A stretch of DNA of 64,000 nucleotides, taken from positions 4,645,001 through 4,709,000 of the forward strand of contig NZ_CP080269.1 in assembly GCF_019431355.1 (NCBI RefSeq), in the 5' to 3' direction. Positions 56,801 to 64,000 of this stretch are shown here, piece after piece. Source of the stretch: Paenibacillus sp. R14(2021) (lineage in GTDB: Bacteria > Bacillota > Bacilli > Paenibacillales > Paenibacillaceae). How positions within the stretch are numbered: position 1 is the first letter of the stretch; each line of letters begins with the position of its first letter. The position numbers were made by a program, and so were the translations under genes. Under the pieces are notes generated by a model that saw only the letters and a program-made list of their open reading frames with translations, had not been told where the DNA came from and made no database searches.

Positions 56801-57535
56801 ATGAAAGGCATTATTCTAGCCGGAGGAACCGGCTCAAGGCTCTATCCCTTGACCAAGGTCACCAATAAGCATTTGCTGCCAGTAGGGCGGTATCCGATGA
56901 TTTACCATGCCATATCGAAACTGAAGCAAGCAGGCATCGCGGATATTTTAATCGTCACGGGCCGGGATCATATGGGCGATGTTGTCAGCCTGCTGGGGAG
57001 CGGGAGCACGTTCGGTCTTTCGTTTACCTATAAGGTGCAGGATGAGGCTGGAGGTATCGCCGAGGCGCTCGGACTAGCGGAGCATTTTGTCGGTTCAGAC
57101 CGAATGATCGTTATACTTGGCGATAACGTATTCTCGCATGATATCTCCGAATATGTGCATGCCTTTGATGCACAGCGGCAGGCTGCCAAGATTCTGCTGC
57201 AAGAAGTAGCGGATCCGAATCGGTACGGCGTCGCTCAATTGGACGGGGATAGAATCATCAATATTGAGGAGAAACCAAATACACCCCTAAGCCATTACGC
57301 AGTAACGGGCATATACATGTACGATGCGAGCGTGTTCGATATCATTCGGACACTTCAGCCATCCGGGCGTGGAGAACTGGAGATTACTGAAGTGAATAAT
57401 CGGTATATTTCCATGGATGCACTAAGGTTTGAAATTCTTCCCGGCTGGTGGACGGATGCTGGGACGCCGCTTTCTTTGCAGACGGCCAACGAGCTGGCCA
57501 AATACATTGTACTTGGTGACGAATTCCATGCATGA
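56801..57535 (+). CDS. rmlA: Glucose-1-phosphate thymidylyltransferase (short form)
   Basis: The 244-residue enzyme has the nucleotidyltransferase start MKGIILAGGTGSRLYPLTK, KHLLPVGRYPMIYHAI near 24, YKVQDEAGGIAEALGLAE near 77, and LGDNVFSHD near 107 with the metal-binding Asp. It makes dTDP-glucose, the first step to dTDP-L-rhamnose. It is the short form of RmlA without the extra C-terminal helices of 290-residue enzymes. AAGGAGG lies before the ATG. It begins an rmlACBD run, the order known from S-layer glycan clusters of Geobacillus and relatives. Confidence 0.93.
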   Translation: MKGIILAGGTGSRLYPLTKVTNKHLLPVGRYPMIYHAISKLKQAGIADILIVTGRDHMGDVVSLLGSGSTFGLSFTYKVQDEAGGIAEALGLAEHFVGSDRMIVILGDNVFSHDISEYVHAFDAQRQAAKILLQEVADPNRYGVAQLDGDRIINIEEKPNTPLSHYAVTGIYMYDASVFDIIRTLQPSGRGELEITEVNNRYISMDALRFEILPGWWTDAGTPLSLQTANELAKYIVLGDEFHA

Positions 57536-57568
57536 AGCATTATGGAGATTCAAAGGAGGTTGAGTGGG

Positions 57569-58126
57569 ATGAGGGTAACAGATGCACAACTGCCGGACGT
57601 GAAGATCATTCAGCCCTCTCTTTTTGAAGACGATCGGGGTTACTTCATGGAAAGTTATAGTTACAAGGCGCTACAACAGCATGGAATATCCATTGATTTT
57701 GTTCAAGACAATCATTCCTTATCCCTTCTTGCAGGTACATTGCGAGGACTGCATTATCAATTAGAGCCAAAGGCTCAAACGAAATTGGTTCGCGTAACGG
57801 CAGGCGCGATTTACGATGTCGTCGTTGATCTTCGACGAGGTTCGCCTACGTTTGGCATGTGGGAGGGTTTCACGCTATCGGCAGAGAACAAGCTGCAGCT
57901 GCTGGTGCCGAAAGGATTTGCCCACGGATTCTGTACGATCGCTCCCCATACGGAAATCCAGTATAAAGTCGATAATGACTACGCTGCTGAACATGAACGT
58001 GGGATTATTTGGAATGATCCCATGCTAAGTATTGATTGGCCGGTTATGGAACCGGTGTTATCCAATAAGGATCAACGTAATGGGCTGTTTGTCCAGTCCG
58101 AATATGATTTCTTATATAAGGGGTGA
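57569..58126 (+). CDS. rmlC: dTDP-4-dehydrorhamnose 3,5-epimerase
   Basis: This 185-residue cupin enzyme has the family motifs FEDDRGYFMESY near residue 20, FVQDNHSLSLLAGTLRGLHYQ near 46 with the catalytic His, YDVVVDLRRGSPTFG near 80 and LLVPKGFAHGFCT near 115 with the second conserved Phe-Ala-His. It epimerises the 4-keto-6-deoxy sugar at C3 and C5. AAAGGAGG lies ten bases before the chosen ATG; an upstream ATG at 57542 has no ribosome site. It is followed by rmlB with five bases between. Confidence 0.95.
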   Translation: MRVTDAQLPDVKIIQPSLFEDDRGYFMESYSYKALQQHGISIDFVQDNHSLSLLAGTLRGLHYQLEPKAQTKLVRVTAGAIYDVVVDLRRGSPTFGMWEGFTLSAENKLQLLVPKGFAHGFCTIAPHTEIQYKVDNDYAAEHERGIIWNDPMLSIDWPVMEPVLSNKDQRNGLFVQSEYDFLYKG

Positions 58127-58131
58127 AGGCA

Positions 58132-59121
58132 ATGAAGCTTTTGGTTACCGGCGGCGCCGGTTTTATCGGCAGCAATTTTATTCATTACCTTCGCAGCAAC
58201 TATCCGGCCGCCCAAATATTTAATGTTGACGCATTAACTTACGCAGGGAATTTATTGAATCTTCAAGTTCTTCAAACAGATGCCAATTATCATTTTATTG
58301 AAGCGAATATTACGGACCGATCTGTCCTGGAGCCGATATTTGCCGAGGGCATCGATGCTGTGGTCAACTTTGCGGCGGAGTCCCACGTCGACCGCAGTAT
58401 CCTTCAACCGGAAGTATTCGTTACGACGAATATTATGGGAACGCAGATACTGCTTGATCTCGCTAGGCAGCATGGGACAGCTAAATTTGTGCAAGTCTCT
58501 ACCGATGAGGTTTACGGTACATTGGGCGATACGGGACAGTTCAGTGAAAACACGCCGCTTGCGCCTAACAGTCCCTATTCGGCCAGTAAGGCTGGCGCAG
58601 ATCTGCTCGTAAGGGCCTACAATGAGACCTTCGGAATGAATGTCAATATTACGCGCTGCTCAAATAATTATGGCCCTTATCAGTATCCTGAGAAATTGAT
58701 TCCGCTCATGATCCAAACGGCCCTCGATGACAAGCCGCTGCCTGTGTATGGAGATGGCTTGAACGTACGTGATTGGCTGTATGTCGAAGATCATTGCAGC
58801 GCAATCGATCTCGTGCTGCACGGTGGGCGGCCGGGAGAGGTTTACAATATAGGCGGAAACAACGAGCGCAGCAACATTCATGTGGTCCAAACCATACTTG
58901 CTGAGCTTGGCAAGCCGGAATCGTTGATTACGTACGTGAAAGACCGCCCCGGTCATGACCGCCGCTACGCAATTAATGCGGATAAAATTCGCGCCGAGTT
59001 AGGCTGGCAGCCCAAATTCGACTATCAATCAGGTATGAAAGCAACGATTCAGTGGTATGTGGACAATTTGGACTGGTTGGAACAGGTTCGTTCGAGAGCC
59101 AGTTTAGGTGACCAGCCTTGA
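58132..59121 (+). CDS. rmlB: dTDP-glucose 4,6-dehydratase
   Basis: The 329-residue extended SDR has MKLLVTGGAGFIGSNF, then VNFAAESHVDRSI near 78, VSTDEVYGTLGD near 120 with the Thr-Asp-Glu catalytic triplet, SPYSASKAGADLL near 150 with the Tyr and Lys, and NNYGPYQYPEKLIPLM near 185. It converts dTDP-glucose to the 4-keto-6-deoxy sugar. AGGGGTG precedes the ATG. The stop overlaps the rmlD start. Confidence 0.95.
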   Translation: MKLLVTGGAGFIGSNFIHYLRSNYPAAQIFNVDALTYAGNLLNLQVLQTDANYHFIEANITDRSVLEPIFAEGIDAVVNFAAESHVDRSILQPEVFVTTNIMGTQILLDLARQHGTAKFVQVSTDEVYGTLGDTGQFSENTPLAPNSPYSASKAGADLLVRAYNETFGMNVNITRCSNNYGPYQYPEKLIPLMIQTALDDKPLPVYGDGLNVRDWLYVEDHCSAIDLVLHGGRPGEVYNIGGNNERSNIHVVQTILAELGKPESLITYVKDRPGHDRRYAINADKIRAELGWQPKFDYQSGMKATIQWYVDNLDWLEQVRSRASLGDQP

Positions 59122-59984
59122 AGAAAAACGATACTATGAAGATTCTCGTTACTGGCGCAAACGGACAATTGGGTCAAGAAATAGTCCGATTAACGAATAA
59201 GCCTGGAATTCACATCATTGGTCTAGGACGCGATAAGCTGGATATTACGAATGCAGCGCAATGCCGTGAAGTATTTGCAATAAATCGACCGGATGTGGTC
59301 ATTCACACTGCTGCCTATACTGCTGTCGACGAGGCCGAGTCCGATCCGGATGAGGCTTTTCGCATTAATGCCGAAGGTACGCGCAATGTCGCGCTGGCTG
59401 CCGAGGAAACCGGTGCGAAATTCTGTTACGTGAGCACGGATTATGTATTTGACGGCACAAGTACCCGGCCTTATAAAGAAGACGATTCTCCCAATCCGCA
59501 AACCGTTTACGGGAAATCAAAGCTGGCAGGCGAGCGGGAGGTCCAAACCCTGTCAACGCGTCATTTTATCGTGCGGACTTCTTGGGTATTTGGGAAATAT
59601 GGCGGCAATTTCGTGAAAACCATACTCAAGCTGGCAGAAGATAGAGATCAGTTAAAGGTCGTGAGTGACCAATTCGGTTCCCCGACGTATACGCTCGATC
59701 TTGCTGTATTTCTGGTTGGGCTGGTACAAACTGAGCATTTTGGCATCTTTCATGCCTCTAACCGTGGAGCCTGTACGTGGTTCGACTTCGCGCACGCTAT
59801 TTTACAAGAGAGCGGGAATACACGGGTTAAGCTCGAAGCCTGCTCGACGGCGGAATTTCCTCGTCCTGCAGCAAGACCAGCTTATTCCGTAATGAGGCAT
59901 GCAGCCATCGAACGCTATGACTTGAACGACCTTCGGCCGTGGCGGGAGGCGTTAATTGACTATTTAGGAGAAGGGCGACCATGA
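59118..59984 (+). CDS. rmlD: dTDP-4-dehydrorhamnose reductase
   Basis: The 288-residue SDR has MKILVTGANGQLGQEIVRL after a six-residue lead, HTAAYTAVDEAESDP near 66, YVSTDYVFDG near 107 and VYGKSKLAGE near 132, so Thr, Asp, Tyr and the catalytic Tyr/Lys are all typical. It makes dTDP-L-rhamnose, the donor for the rhamnosyltransferases encoded next to it. The TTG start has AGGTGA before it; ATG at 59136 is the alternative. Its stop overlaps the next gene by four bases (ATGA). Confidence 0.93.
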   Translation: MKKNDTMKILVTGANGQLGQEIVRLTNKPGIHIIGLGRDKLDITNAAQCREVFAINRPDVVIHTAAYTAVDEAESDPDEAFRINAEGTRNVALAAEETGAKFCYVSTDYVFDGTSTRPYKEDDSPNPQTVYGKSKLAGEREVQTLSTRHFIVRTSWVFGKYGGNFVKTILKLAEDRDQLKVVSDQFGSPTYTLDLAVFLVGLVQTEHFGIFHASNRGACTWFDFAHAILQESGNTRVKLEACSTAEFPRPAARPAYSVMRHAAIERYDLNDLRPWREALIDYLGEGRP

Positions 59985-60922
59985 ATTCAGCTCCAACTGC
60001 GAGCGTTTGCATCGTAACATTTAACAGCGGCTCGGATATTGCCTCATGCCTACAGGCCGTGCTGCGATTATCGTATCCGATCGAGAAAATCGTTGTGCTC
60101 GATAATGCTTCTTCGGACGATAGCTGCACTGTCGTACGCAGCTTCGGTGAAGCTGTTCTACTCGTTGAAAACAAGAACAACGTCGGATTCGCGCAAGGAC
60201 AGAATCAAGCGATCGCCTGCACCTCTTCGGACTATGTCCTCGTGCTTAATCCCGATGTGGTGCTCGAACCCGATTATTTGTCCATCCTAATTGAAGCAAT
60301 GGAAAGGGACAAGCAAATCGGCAGTGCGATAGGGCAGCTGCTGCTCGGCGCTGACCCTTCCATCATCGACAGCACGGGCATCGAGATGGGGGCGGTTCGG
60401 CGGGCGTGGGATCGCGGCGGAGGCGAGCCTGCTTCCATGTGGAATACATCCGGGGAAATATTCGGCGTAACGGCCGCAGCGGCTGTTTATGCCCGAAGAA
60501 TGATCGAGGATGTAAAGCTCAACGGGCAATTTTTTGATGCGTCCTATTTTGCCTACAAGGAAGACGTCGATGTAGCTTGGCGGGCCAGAAGGCTAGGCTG
60601 GAAAGCGTATTACCGCGCCGAAGCCAAGGCGCTGCATCAACGTGGCTGGAAGTATGAAGGCAGGAAGAGCCGCAAGCAGATTCCGCTATTCCTCAGACGG
60701 CATTCCTATCAGAATCGGATTTTTACGATTATCAAAAACGAGCCTTCAGGCTGGCCGTTGTTCGTCAACGCTTACAGACTGGCAGGCTATGAGTTGCTGC
60801 AAATCGGCTATTTGGCATTGTTCGAGCCCTCATTACTGACTTGCTGGTTGACGATATTCAAAGAATGGCCCCGTTTTTTGAAAAAAAGGAGATTGCTGAA
60901 ACTGAAAATCGCCGGCAGATGA
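59981..60922 (+). CDS. GT2 rhamnosyltransferase-like protein
   Basis: The 313-residue GT2 protein has ASVCIVTFNSGSDIASCL near residue 6, VLDNASSDDSCTVV near 38, VGFAQGQNQAI near 63, VLVLNPDVVLEPDYL near 80 and DVDVAWRARRLGWKAYY near 190. This pattern (LNPDV, then the EDVD-type base) is that of the WbbL/RfbF-type rhamnosyltransferases, and its position straight after rmlD fits. It would add L-rhamnose to the lipid-linked glycan. Start is set by the ATGA overlap with rmlD. Confidence 0.85.
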   Translation: MNSAPTASVCIVTFNSGSDIASCLQAVLRLSYPIEKIVVLDNASSDDSCTVVRSFGEAVLLVENKNNVGFAQGQNQAIACTSSDYVLVLNPDVVLEPDYLSILIEAMERDKQIGSAIGQLLLGADPSIIDSTGIEMGAVRRAWDRGGGEPASMWNTSGEIFGVTAAAAVYARRMIEDVKLNGQFFDASYFAYKEDVDVAWRARRLGWKAYYRAEAKALHQRGWKYEGRKSRKQIPLFLRRHSYQNRIFTIIKNEPSGWPLFVNAYRLAGYELLQIGYLALFEPSLLTCWLTIFKEWPRFLKKRRLLKLKIAGR

Positions 60923-60961
60923 CAAAAGGCGTGTATTCCGTTTGTAGACGCTTCTTTTTTG
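60923..60961 (+). terminator. Weak intrinsic terminator inside the glycan cluster
   Basis: AAGGCGT and ACGCTT pair across a 16-base loop and are followed by CTTTTTT. The stem is short, so read-through is likely. Confidence 0.5.
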
Positions 60962-60971
60962 GTATTATACT
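60942..60971 (+). promoter_or_regulatory. Possible promoter for the priming transferase gene
   Basis: TTGTAG (60942-60947) and TATACT (60966-60971) are separated by 18 bases, 40 bases before the GTG at 61011. Confidence 0.4.
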
Positions 60972-61010
60972 GATAGATTCGACAAATAATAGCGATTGGA
61001 GGAAGAGTCC

Positions 61011-62417
61011 GTGATCCGGCAAAACCAGCGATTTTTAACTCAAATCTATGTAGTTTCAGATTTGCTGTGCACGCTCCTGACTTTTCTAACCTCATTTTGG
61101 CTGAAGTTTAACAGCGGTTTCCTGCCGCATCAAACTACGCTTCCCTTCCAAACGTATCTCATCTGGGCGACAATCTATTCTTTTGCGGCGGTGCTCATCG
61201 GGTTCTATGTCCGCTTCTATGTGCCTAGGCGCAGGAAGAAAGCCTCCTATGAAGTCATGAAAGTCGTTCAGGTTCAGGGACTAAGCTTCTTAGGTTTGCT
61301 TAGCTTGCTTTTCATTGCCAAGGAAGTACATATTTCGAGGGAATTTTTGGCGATTTTTCTTGTGGCGAATATCGCATGCTTAAGCTTTTACCGATTGACG
61401 GTGAAATCCGTGCTATTCCGAATCCGACGCAGAGGTTATAACAAAAGATATCTGCTCATTTTAGGAGCCGGATCGGTAGGCCGCAGTTTCCATGACAATA
61501 TTACCCAGCAACCTGGACTTGGTTACGATGTGATCGGCTTTCTGGACGATTTTCAGGTCAAACACGAGGCTGAGCACCATCACTATAAGCCCATTCTTGG
61601 CGCGGTTGATGAGCTGGAGGTCATGTTGTCCCGGCATACCGTGGACGAGGTCATCATTGCTCTGCCTTTAAAGGCTCATAAGAAATATGCACATATTATC
61701 GACAAATGCGAACGGACAGGCGTGAAGACGCTGATCATTCCAGATTTCTTCGACTTATTGCCTGCACGGCCATTTTTCGATAATTTCGCCGGTATACCTC
61801 TGATTAATGTGAGGGATATTCCTCTTGATGAACTAAGCAATCAGCTGCTTAAGCGTATGTTTGACATCGTTTTCTCCATTCTCATTATTTTGCTGACTTC
61901 GCCAGTCATGCTGGTTGCCTATCTGGGCATTAAACTGACTTCGGCTGGACCGGTAATCTTTCGGCAGGAAAGAGTCGGTCTGGACCGCCGGACCTTCCAG
62001 ATGTATAAATTCCGTTCGATGCATGTCTTCGATCGGGAGACTGCTGATACGCAGTGGACGATCGAGAACGACCCGCGCCGAACTCGATTCGGATCGTTTC
62101 TGCGAAAGACGAGCATTGACGAGCTGCCGCAGTTTTTTAACGTGCTGGCGGGACATATGAGCGTAGTGGGCCCAAGACCGGAACGGCCGTATTTCGTGGA
62201 ACAATTCAAAGAGGAAATCCCTAAGTACATGATCAAGCATCATATTCGTCCCGGTATTACGGGCTGGGCGCAAACAAACGGACTCCGCGGTGATACTTCG
62301 ATCGAGGATCGGATTGTGCATGATCTTTTCTATATGGAGAACTGGACGTTCTTCTTCGATCTGCAAATTATTGCGAGAACGGTAACGAAAGGCCTGCTGA
62401 ATAAAAATGCCTATTAA
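61011..62417 (+). CDS. Undecaprenyl-phosphate sugar phosphotransferase (WcaJ type)
   Basis: This 468-residue polyprenyl-phosphate sugar transferase has four N-terminal membrane segments (within residues 15-130), a CoA-binding-like Rossmann segment with LILGAGSVGRSFHDNI near 145, a further hydrophobic helix near 285, and the C-terminal bacterial sugar transferase domain with VIFRQERVGLDRRTFQMYKFRSM near 320, TSIDELPQFFNVLAGHMSVVGPRPE near 365 and RPGITGWAQTNGLRG near 415. These are the WcaJ-type motifs. It starts the glycan by linking a sugar phosphate to undecaprenyl phosphate; the sugar may be glucose or galactose. In S-layer glycan clusters a similar gene (wsaP/wsfP) lies at the end, as here. 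GTG is used because of GGAGGAAGAG spacing. Confidence 0.92.
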   Translation: MIRQNQRFLTQIYVVSDLLCTLLTFLTSFWLKFNSGFLPHQTTLPFQTYLIWATIYSFAAVLIGFYVRFYVPRRRKKASYEVMKVVQVQGLSFLGLLSLLFIAKEVHISREFLAIFLVANIACLSFYRLTVKSVLFRIRRRGYNKRYLLILGAGSVGRSFHDNITQQPGLGYDVIGFLDDFQVKHEAEHHHYKPILGAVDELEVMLSRHTVDEVIIALPLKAHKKYAHIIDKCERTGVKTLIIPDFFDLLPARPFFDNFAGIPLINVRDIPLDELSNQLLKRMFDIVFSILIILLTSPVMLVAYLGIKLTSAGPVIFRQERVGLDRRTFQMYKFRSMHVFDRETADTQWTIENDPRRTRFGSFLRKTSIDELPQFFNVLAGHMSVVGPRPERPYFVEQFKEEIPKYMIKHHIRPGITGWAQTNGLRGDTSIEDRIVHDLFYMENWTFFFDLQIIARTVTKGLLNKNAY

Positions 62418-63399
62418 CTCGTATACGAAACACAACATTAGCATTATCATCCCCACATATAATGCGGGCATGGCTTTCAAAGAGACGCTCAGCATACTTC
62501 AGAGCCAATCTCAGCCTCCTTTTGAGATCATTGTCATAGACTCAGGTTCCACAGATGGGACGGCAGAGACAGCCCGTGAAGCGGGCGTGCGCGTGCTTGT
62601 GATTGATAAAAGTCAGTTCGACCACGGTGGAACTCGAAATTTGGCAGCAGAGCAGGCTCGCGGGGATACGCTAGTATTCATGACACAGGACGCTTGGCCG
62701 GAGAATTCCTTCCTGCTCGAAGAGCTGTCATCACTCTTGTACGAAACAGATGAAACGGCGTGCGTATACGCCAGACAGCTGCCCCGCAGTGATGCGGATG
62801 TGCTGGAGAGGCTGGCGCGCGAAAGCAATTATCCTTCGCTTTCGGCAAGGAAGCGTAAGTCGGATATTCCCCATCTGGGCCTTAAAACATTCTTTTGTTC
62901 CAATGCTTGTGCGGCCTATCGCAAATCGATCTTCTTCGAATTGGGTAAGTTCGAAACGCCTGTGCTGTTCAATGAAGACCTCTTCTTCGCGGCACGCAGC
63001 ATCCTAAACGGATACACGGTCGGATACGCGGCCGAAGCTAGAGTTATTCACTCTCATCGTTACTCCATTGTGCAGCAATTCCGCCGTTACTTCGACAACG
63101 GGGTATCGATGCGGGACAACGAGTGGGTATATCCTTATGCATCCGTCGGAAAAGCAGGCTCAAGCCTTGTGCGGCATCAGCTTCGGTATTTGGTGCGCCA
63201 CCGCCATTGGTTATGGATACCTAAGCTTGCGGCGGACGCTGCAGCGAAGCTGCTCGGCTTCCAGCTAGGTAAGAGTTACCGCAAACTTCCTGGAAACGTG
63301 GGTTATCTCTTCAGTATGCACCGTGATATATGGAGGAAGCGTCAAGGTGCCTCGGCGCCGCAGCATCGCGAACGACCTGTTTCTAAAAGGTATGAATAA
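62407..63399 (+). CDS. GT2 glycosyltransferase, rhamnosyltransferase-like
   Basis: The 330-residue protein has SIIIPTYNAGMAFKETLSIL near residue 12, FEIIVIDSGSTDGTAETAREAG near 39, QFDHGGTRNLAAEQARG near 73 and VFMTQDAWPENSFLLEEL near 97. FSCNACAAYRKS- and NEDLFFAARS-like stretches follow near 165-195. The DHGGTRN motif is common in rhamnosyltransferases of surface glycans. The start overlaps the priming transferase by 11 bases, so translation is probably coupled. A terminator lies 12 bases downstream, making it the end of the cluster. Confidence 0.87.
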   Translation: MPINSYTKHNISIIIPTYNAGMAFKETLSILQSQSQPPFEIIVIDSGSTDGTAETAREAGVRVLVIDKSQFDHGGTRNLAAEQARGDTLVFMTQDAWPENSFLLEELSSLLYETDETACVYARQLPRSDADVLERLARESNYPSLSARKRKSDIPHLGLKTFFCSNACAAYRKSIFFELGKFETPVLFNEDLFFAARSILNGYTVGYAAEARVIHSHRYSIVQQFRRYFDNGVSMRDNEWVYPYASVGKAGSSLVRHQLRYLVRHRHWLWIPKLAADAAAKLLGFQLGKSYRKLPGNVGYLFSMHRDIWRKRQGASAPQHRERPVSKRYE

Positions 63400-63410
63400 G
63401 TTATGAGGCA

Positions 63411-63440
63411 TCAGCGTCGGTCATGGACCGAGGCTTTTTT
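63411..63440 (+). terminator. Intrinsic terminator closing the glycan cluster
   Basis: GCGTCGGTC-ATG-GACCGAGGC followed by TTTTTT. Confidence 0.85.
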
Positions 63441-63464
63441 GTCAGCTGATGTCTCTATAAAGTC

Positions 63465-63487
63465 TGTAAACGCTTCCTATGAAGCGC
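63465..63487. promoter_or_regulatory. cre-like site or hairpin before the last gene
   Basis: TGTAAACGCTTCCT (63465-63478) agrees with the fixed positions of the cre core TGNAANCGNWNNCW. The same bases form a hairpin (CGCTTC-CTAT-GAAGCG), so either a CcpA site or an RNA structure is possible. A TATACT at 63608-63613 is the likely -10 for the next gene, far downstream of this site. Confidence 0.35.
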
Positions 63488-63637
63488 TTTCAACAGGAAA
63501 GGGGAGAATTTTTAAATTTTTTAAGGAATTTTAAAGATTTTAGAAGGAATTTGATCGAATTTGTTGTATTATTAATTTTACCTAAAATATTCGTTCTATA
63601 CGTATTCTATACTGTGTTTGAAGAGGAGCTTAAAGTC

Positions 63638-64000
63638 ATGGACGTTCGATCCTTCCAATTAGCCGATTATCAACCTGTTACAGAGCTGCTGGAAACCGTC
63701 TTGTCGGAAGAATGTTATGAGCAGACGATGGAAGCTTTCGGCCGTCAACTTTCATGGGACAGCGAACTGGTACTTGTTGCAGCTGTGAATGACGAGATTG
63801 CGGGCATTATTATCGGCACGATCGATAATGGCAAAGGCTACTATTACCGTATTGCCGTACATCCCGACTTCCAACGCCGAGGCATCGGCAAGAAGCTGAT
63901 TGCTTCGCTCCGCCAGCGCTTTGTTCAGCGTAACGTGAGCAAGATCATGGTTACGGCTGACGAACACAATGAACCTATTCTTTCTCTATACGAATCGCTC
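63638..64000 (+). CDS. GNAT family N-acetyltransferase (cut by window edge)
   Basis: The first 121 codons are in the window. They contain the GNAT acetyl-CoA loop in YYYRIAVHPDFQRRGIGKKL near residue 86 and the start of the closing motif NEPILSLYESL, so only a few C-terminal residues are missing. AGAGGAGC precedes the ATG. The substrate is unknown. It is unlike the two GNAT proteins near the start of the window in its N-terminal part. Confidence 0.88.
   Translation, partial: MDVRSFQLADYQPVTELLETVLSEECYEQTMEAFGRQLSWDSELVLVAAVNDEIAGIIIGTIDNGKGYYYRIAVHPDFQRRGIGKKLIASLRQRFVQRNVSKIMVTADEHNEPILSLYESL

Overview
The window looks like chromosomal DNA from a Gram-positive, spore-former-related bacterium of the Paenibacillus/Cohnella type. 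Evidence: strong AGGAGG-type ribosome binding sites with frequent GTG and TTG starts, a T-box leader, YesM/YesN-type two-component genes, SLH-domain surface protein, FadF/FadN/FadA/FadE-type beta-oxidation genes as in Bacilli, and clearly GC-rich coding DNA that becomes AT-richer in the cell-surface polysaccharide region (about 49-57 kb). The genus is an inference; no rRNA gene is present to settle it.

Layout. 0-4.2 kb: the start of a threonine dehydratase gene (ilvA) with its T-box leader, a YjdF-like membrane protein, a PPK2 polyphosphate kinase, and a small run of histidine phosphatase, two GNAT acetyltransferases and a Dabb-domain protein, ending in a gene remnant. 4.2-17.4 kb: a complete fatty-acid beta-oxidation module. 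etfB-etfA point left; fadF-fadN-fadA-fadE-lcfA-thioesterase point right. Acyl-CoA made by LcfA is oxidised by FadE, FadN and FadA, and electrons pass through EtfAB to the membrane Fe-S protein FadF. Between fadN and fadA lies an array of twelve 51-bp repeats plus a partial copy (11388-12030), the least explained structure in the window.

17.5-31.7 kb: mostly single genes: two small proteins, methionine aminopeptidase, three AraC regulators, an ArsR regulator, a divergent SRAP/YedK protein, a pyruvate kinase without the usual C-terminal domain, an ABC-F ATPase, a MATE exporter, Dps, an NAD(P)-binding protein, GalU and a Met/His-rich lipoprotein. 32-33 kb: a glycine/proline heptad-repeat protein. 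33-43 kb: a sugar-uptake unit made of a YesN-type response regulator, a YesM-type histidine kinase, a three-gene ABC importer with a CcpA cre site, and a LacZ-type beta-galactosidase. SodA follows.

44-63.4 kb: a cell-surface glycan region. A RmlD paralogue, an SLH-domain exported protein and an O-antigen-ligase-like protein lie beside a long rightward cluster: ABC-2 polysaccharide exporter (permease and ATPase), two fusions of a GT2 glycosyltransferase with a CDP-glycerol glycerophosphotransferase, other GT2 enzymes, rmlACBD for dTDP-L-rhamnose, and a WcaJ-type priming transferase. The gene content and rmlACBD order resemble the S-layer glycan (slg) clusters described in Geobacillus and Paenibacillus, so an S-layer glycoprotein or secondary cell wall polymer pathway is the best inference. 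The window ends inside a GNAT acetyltransferase gene.
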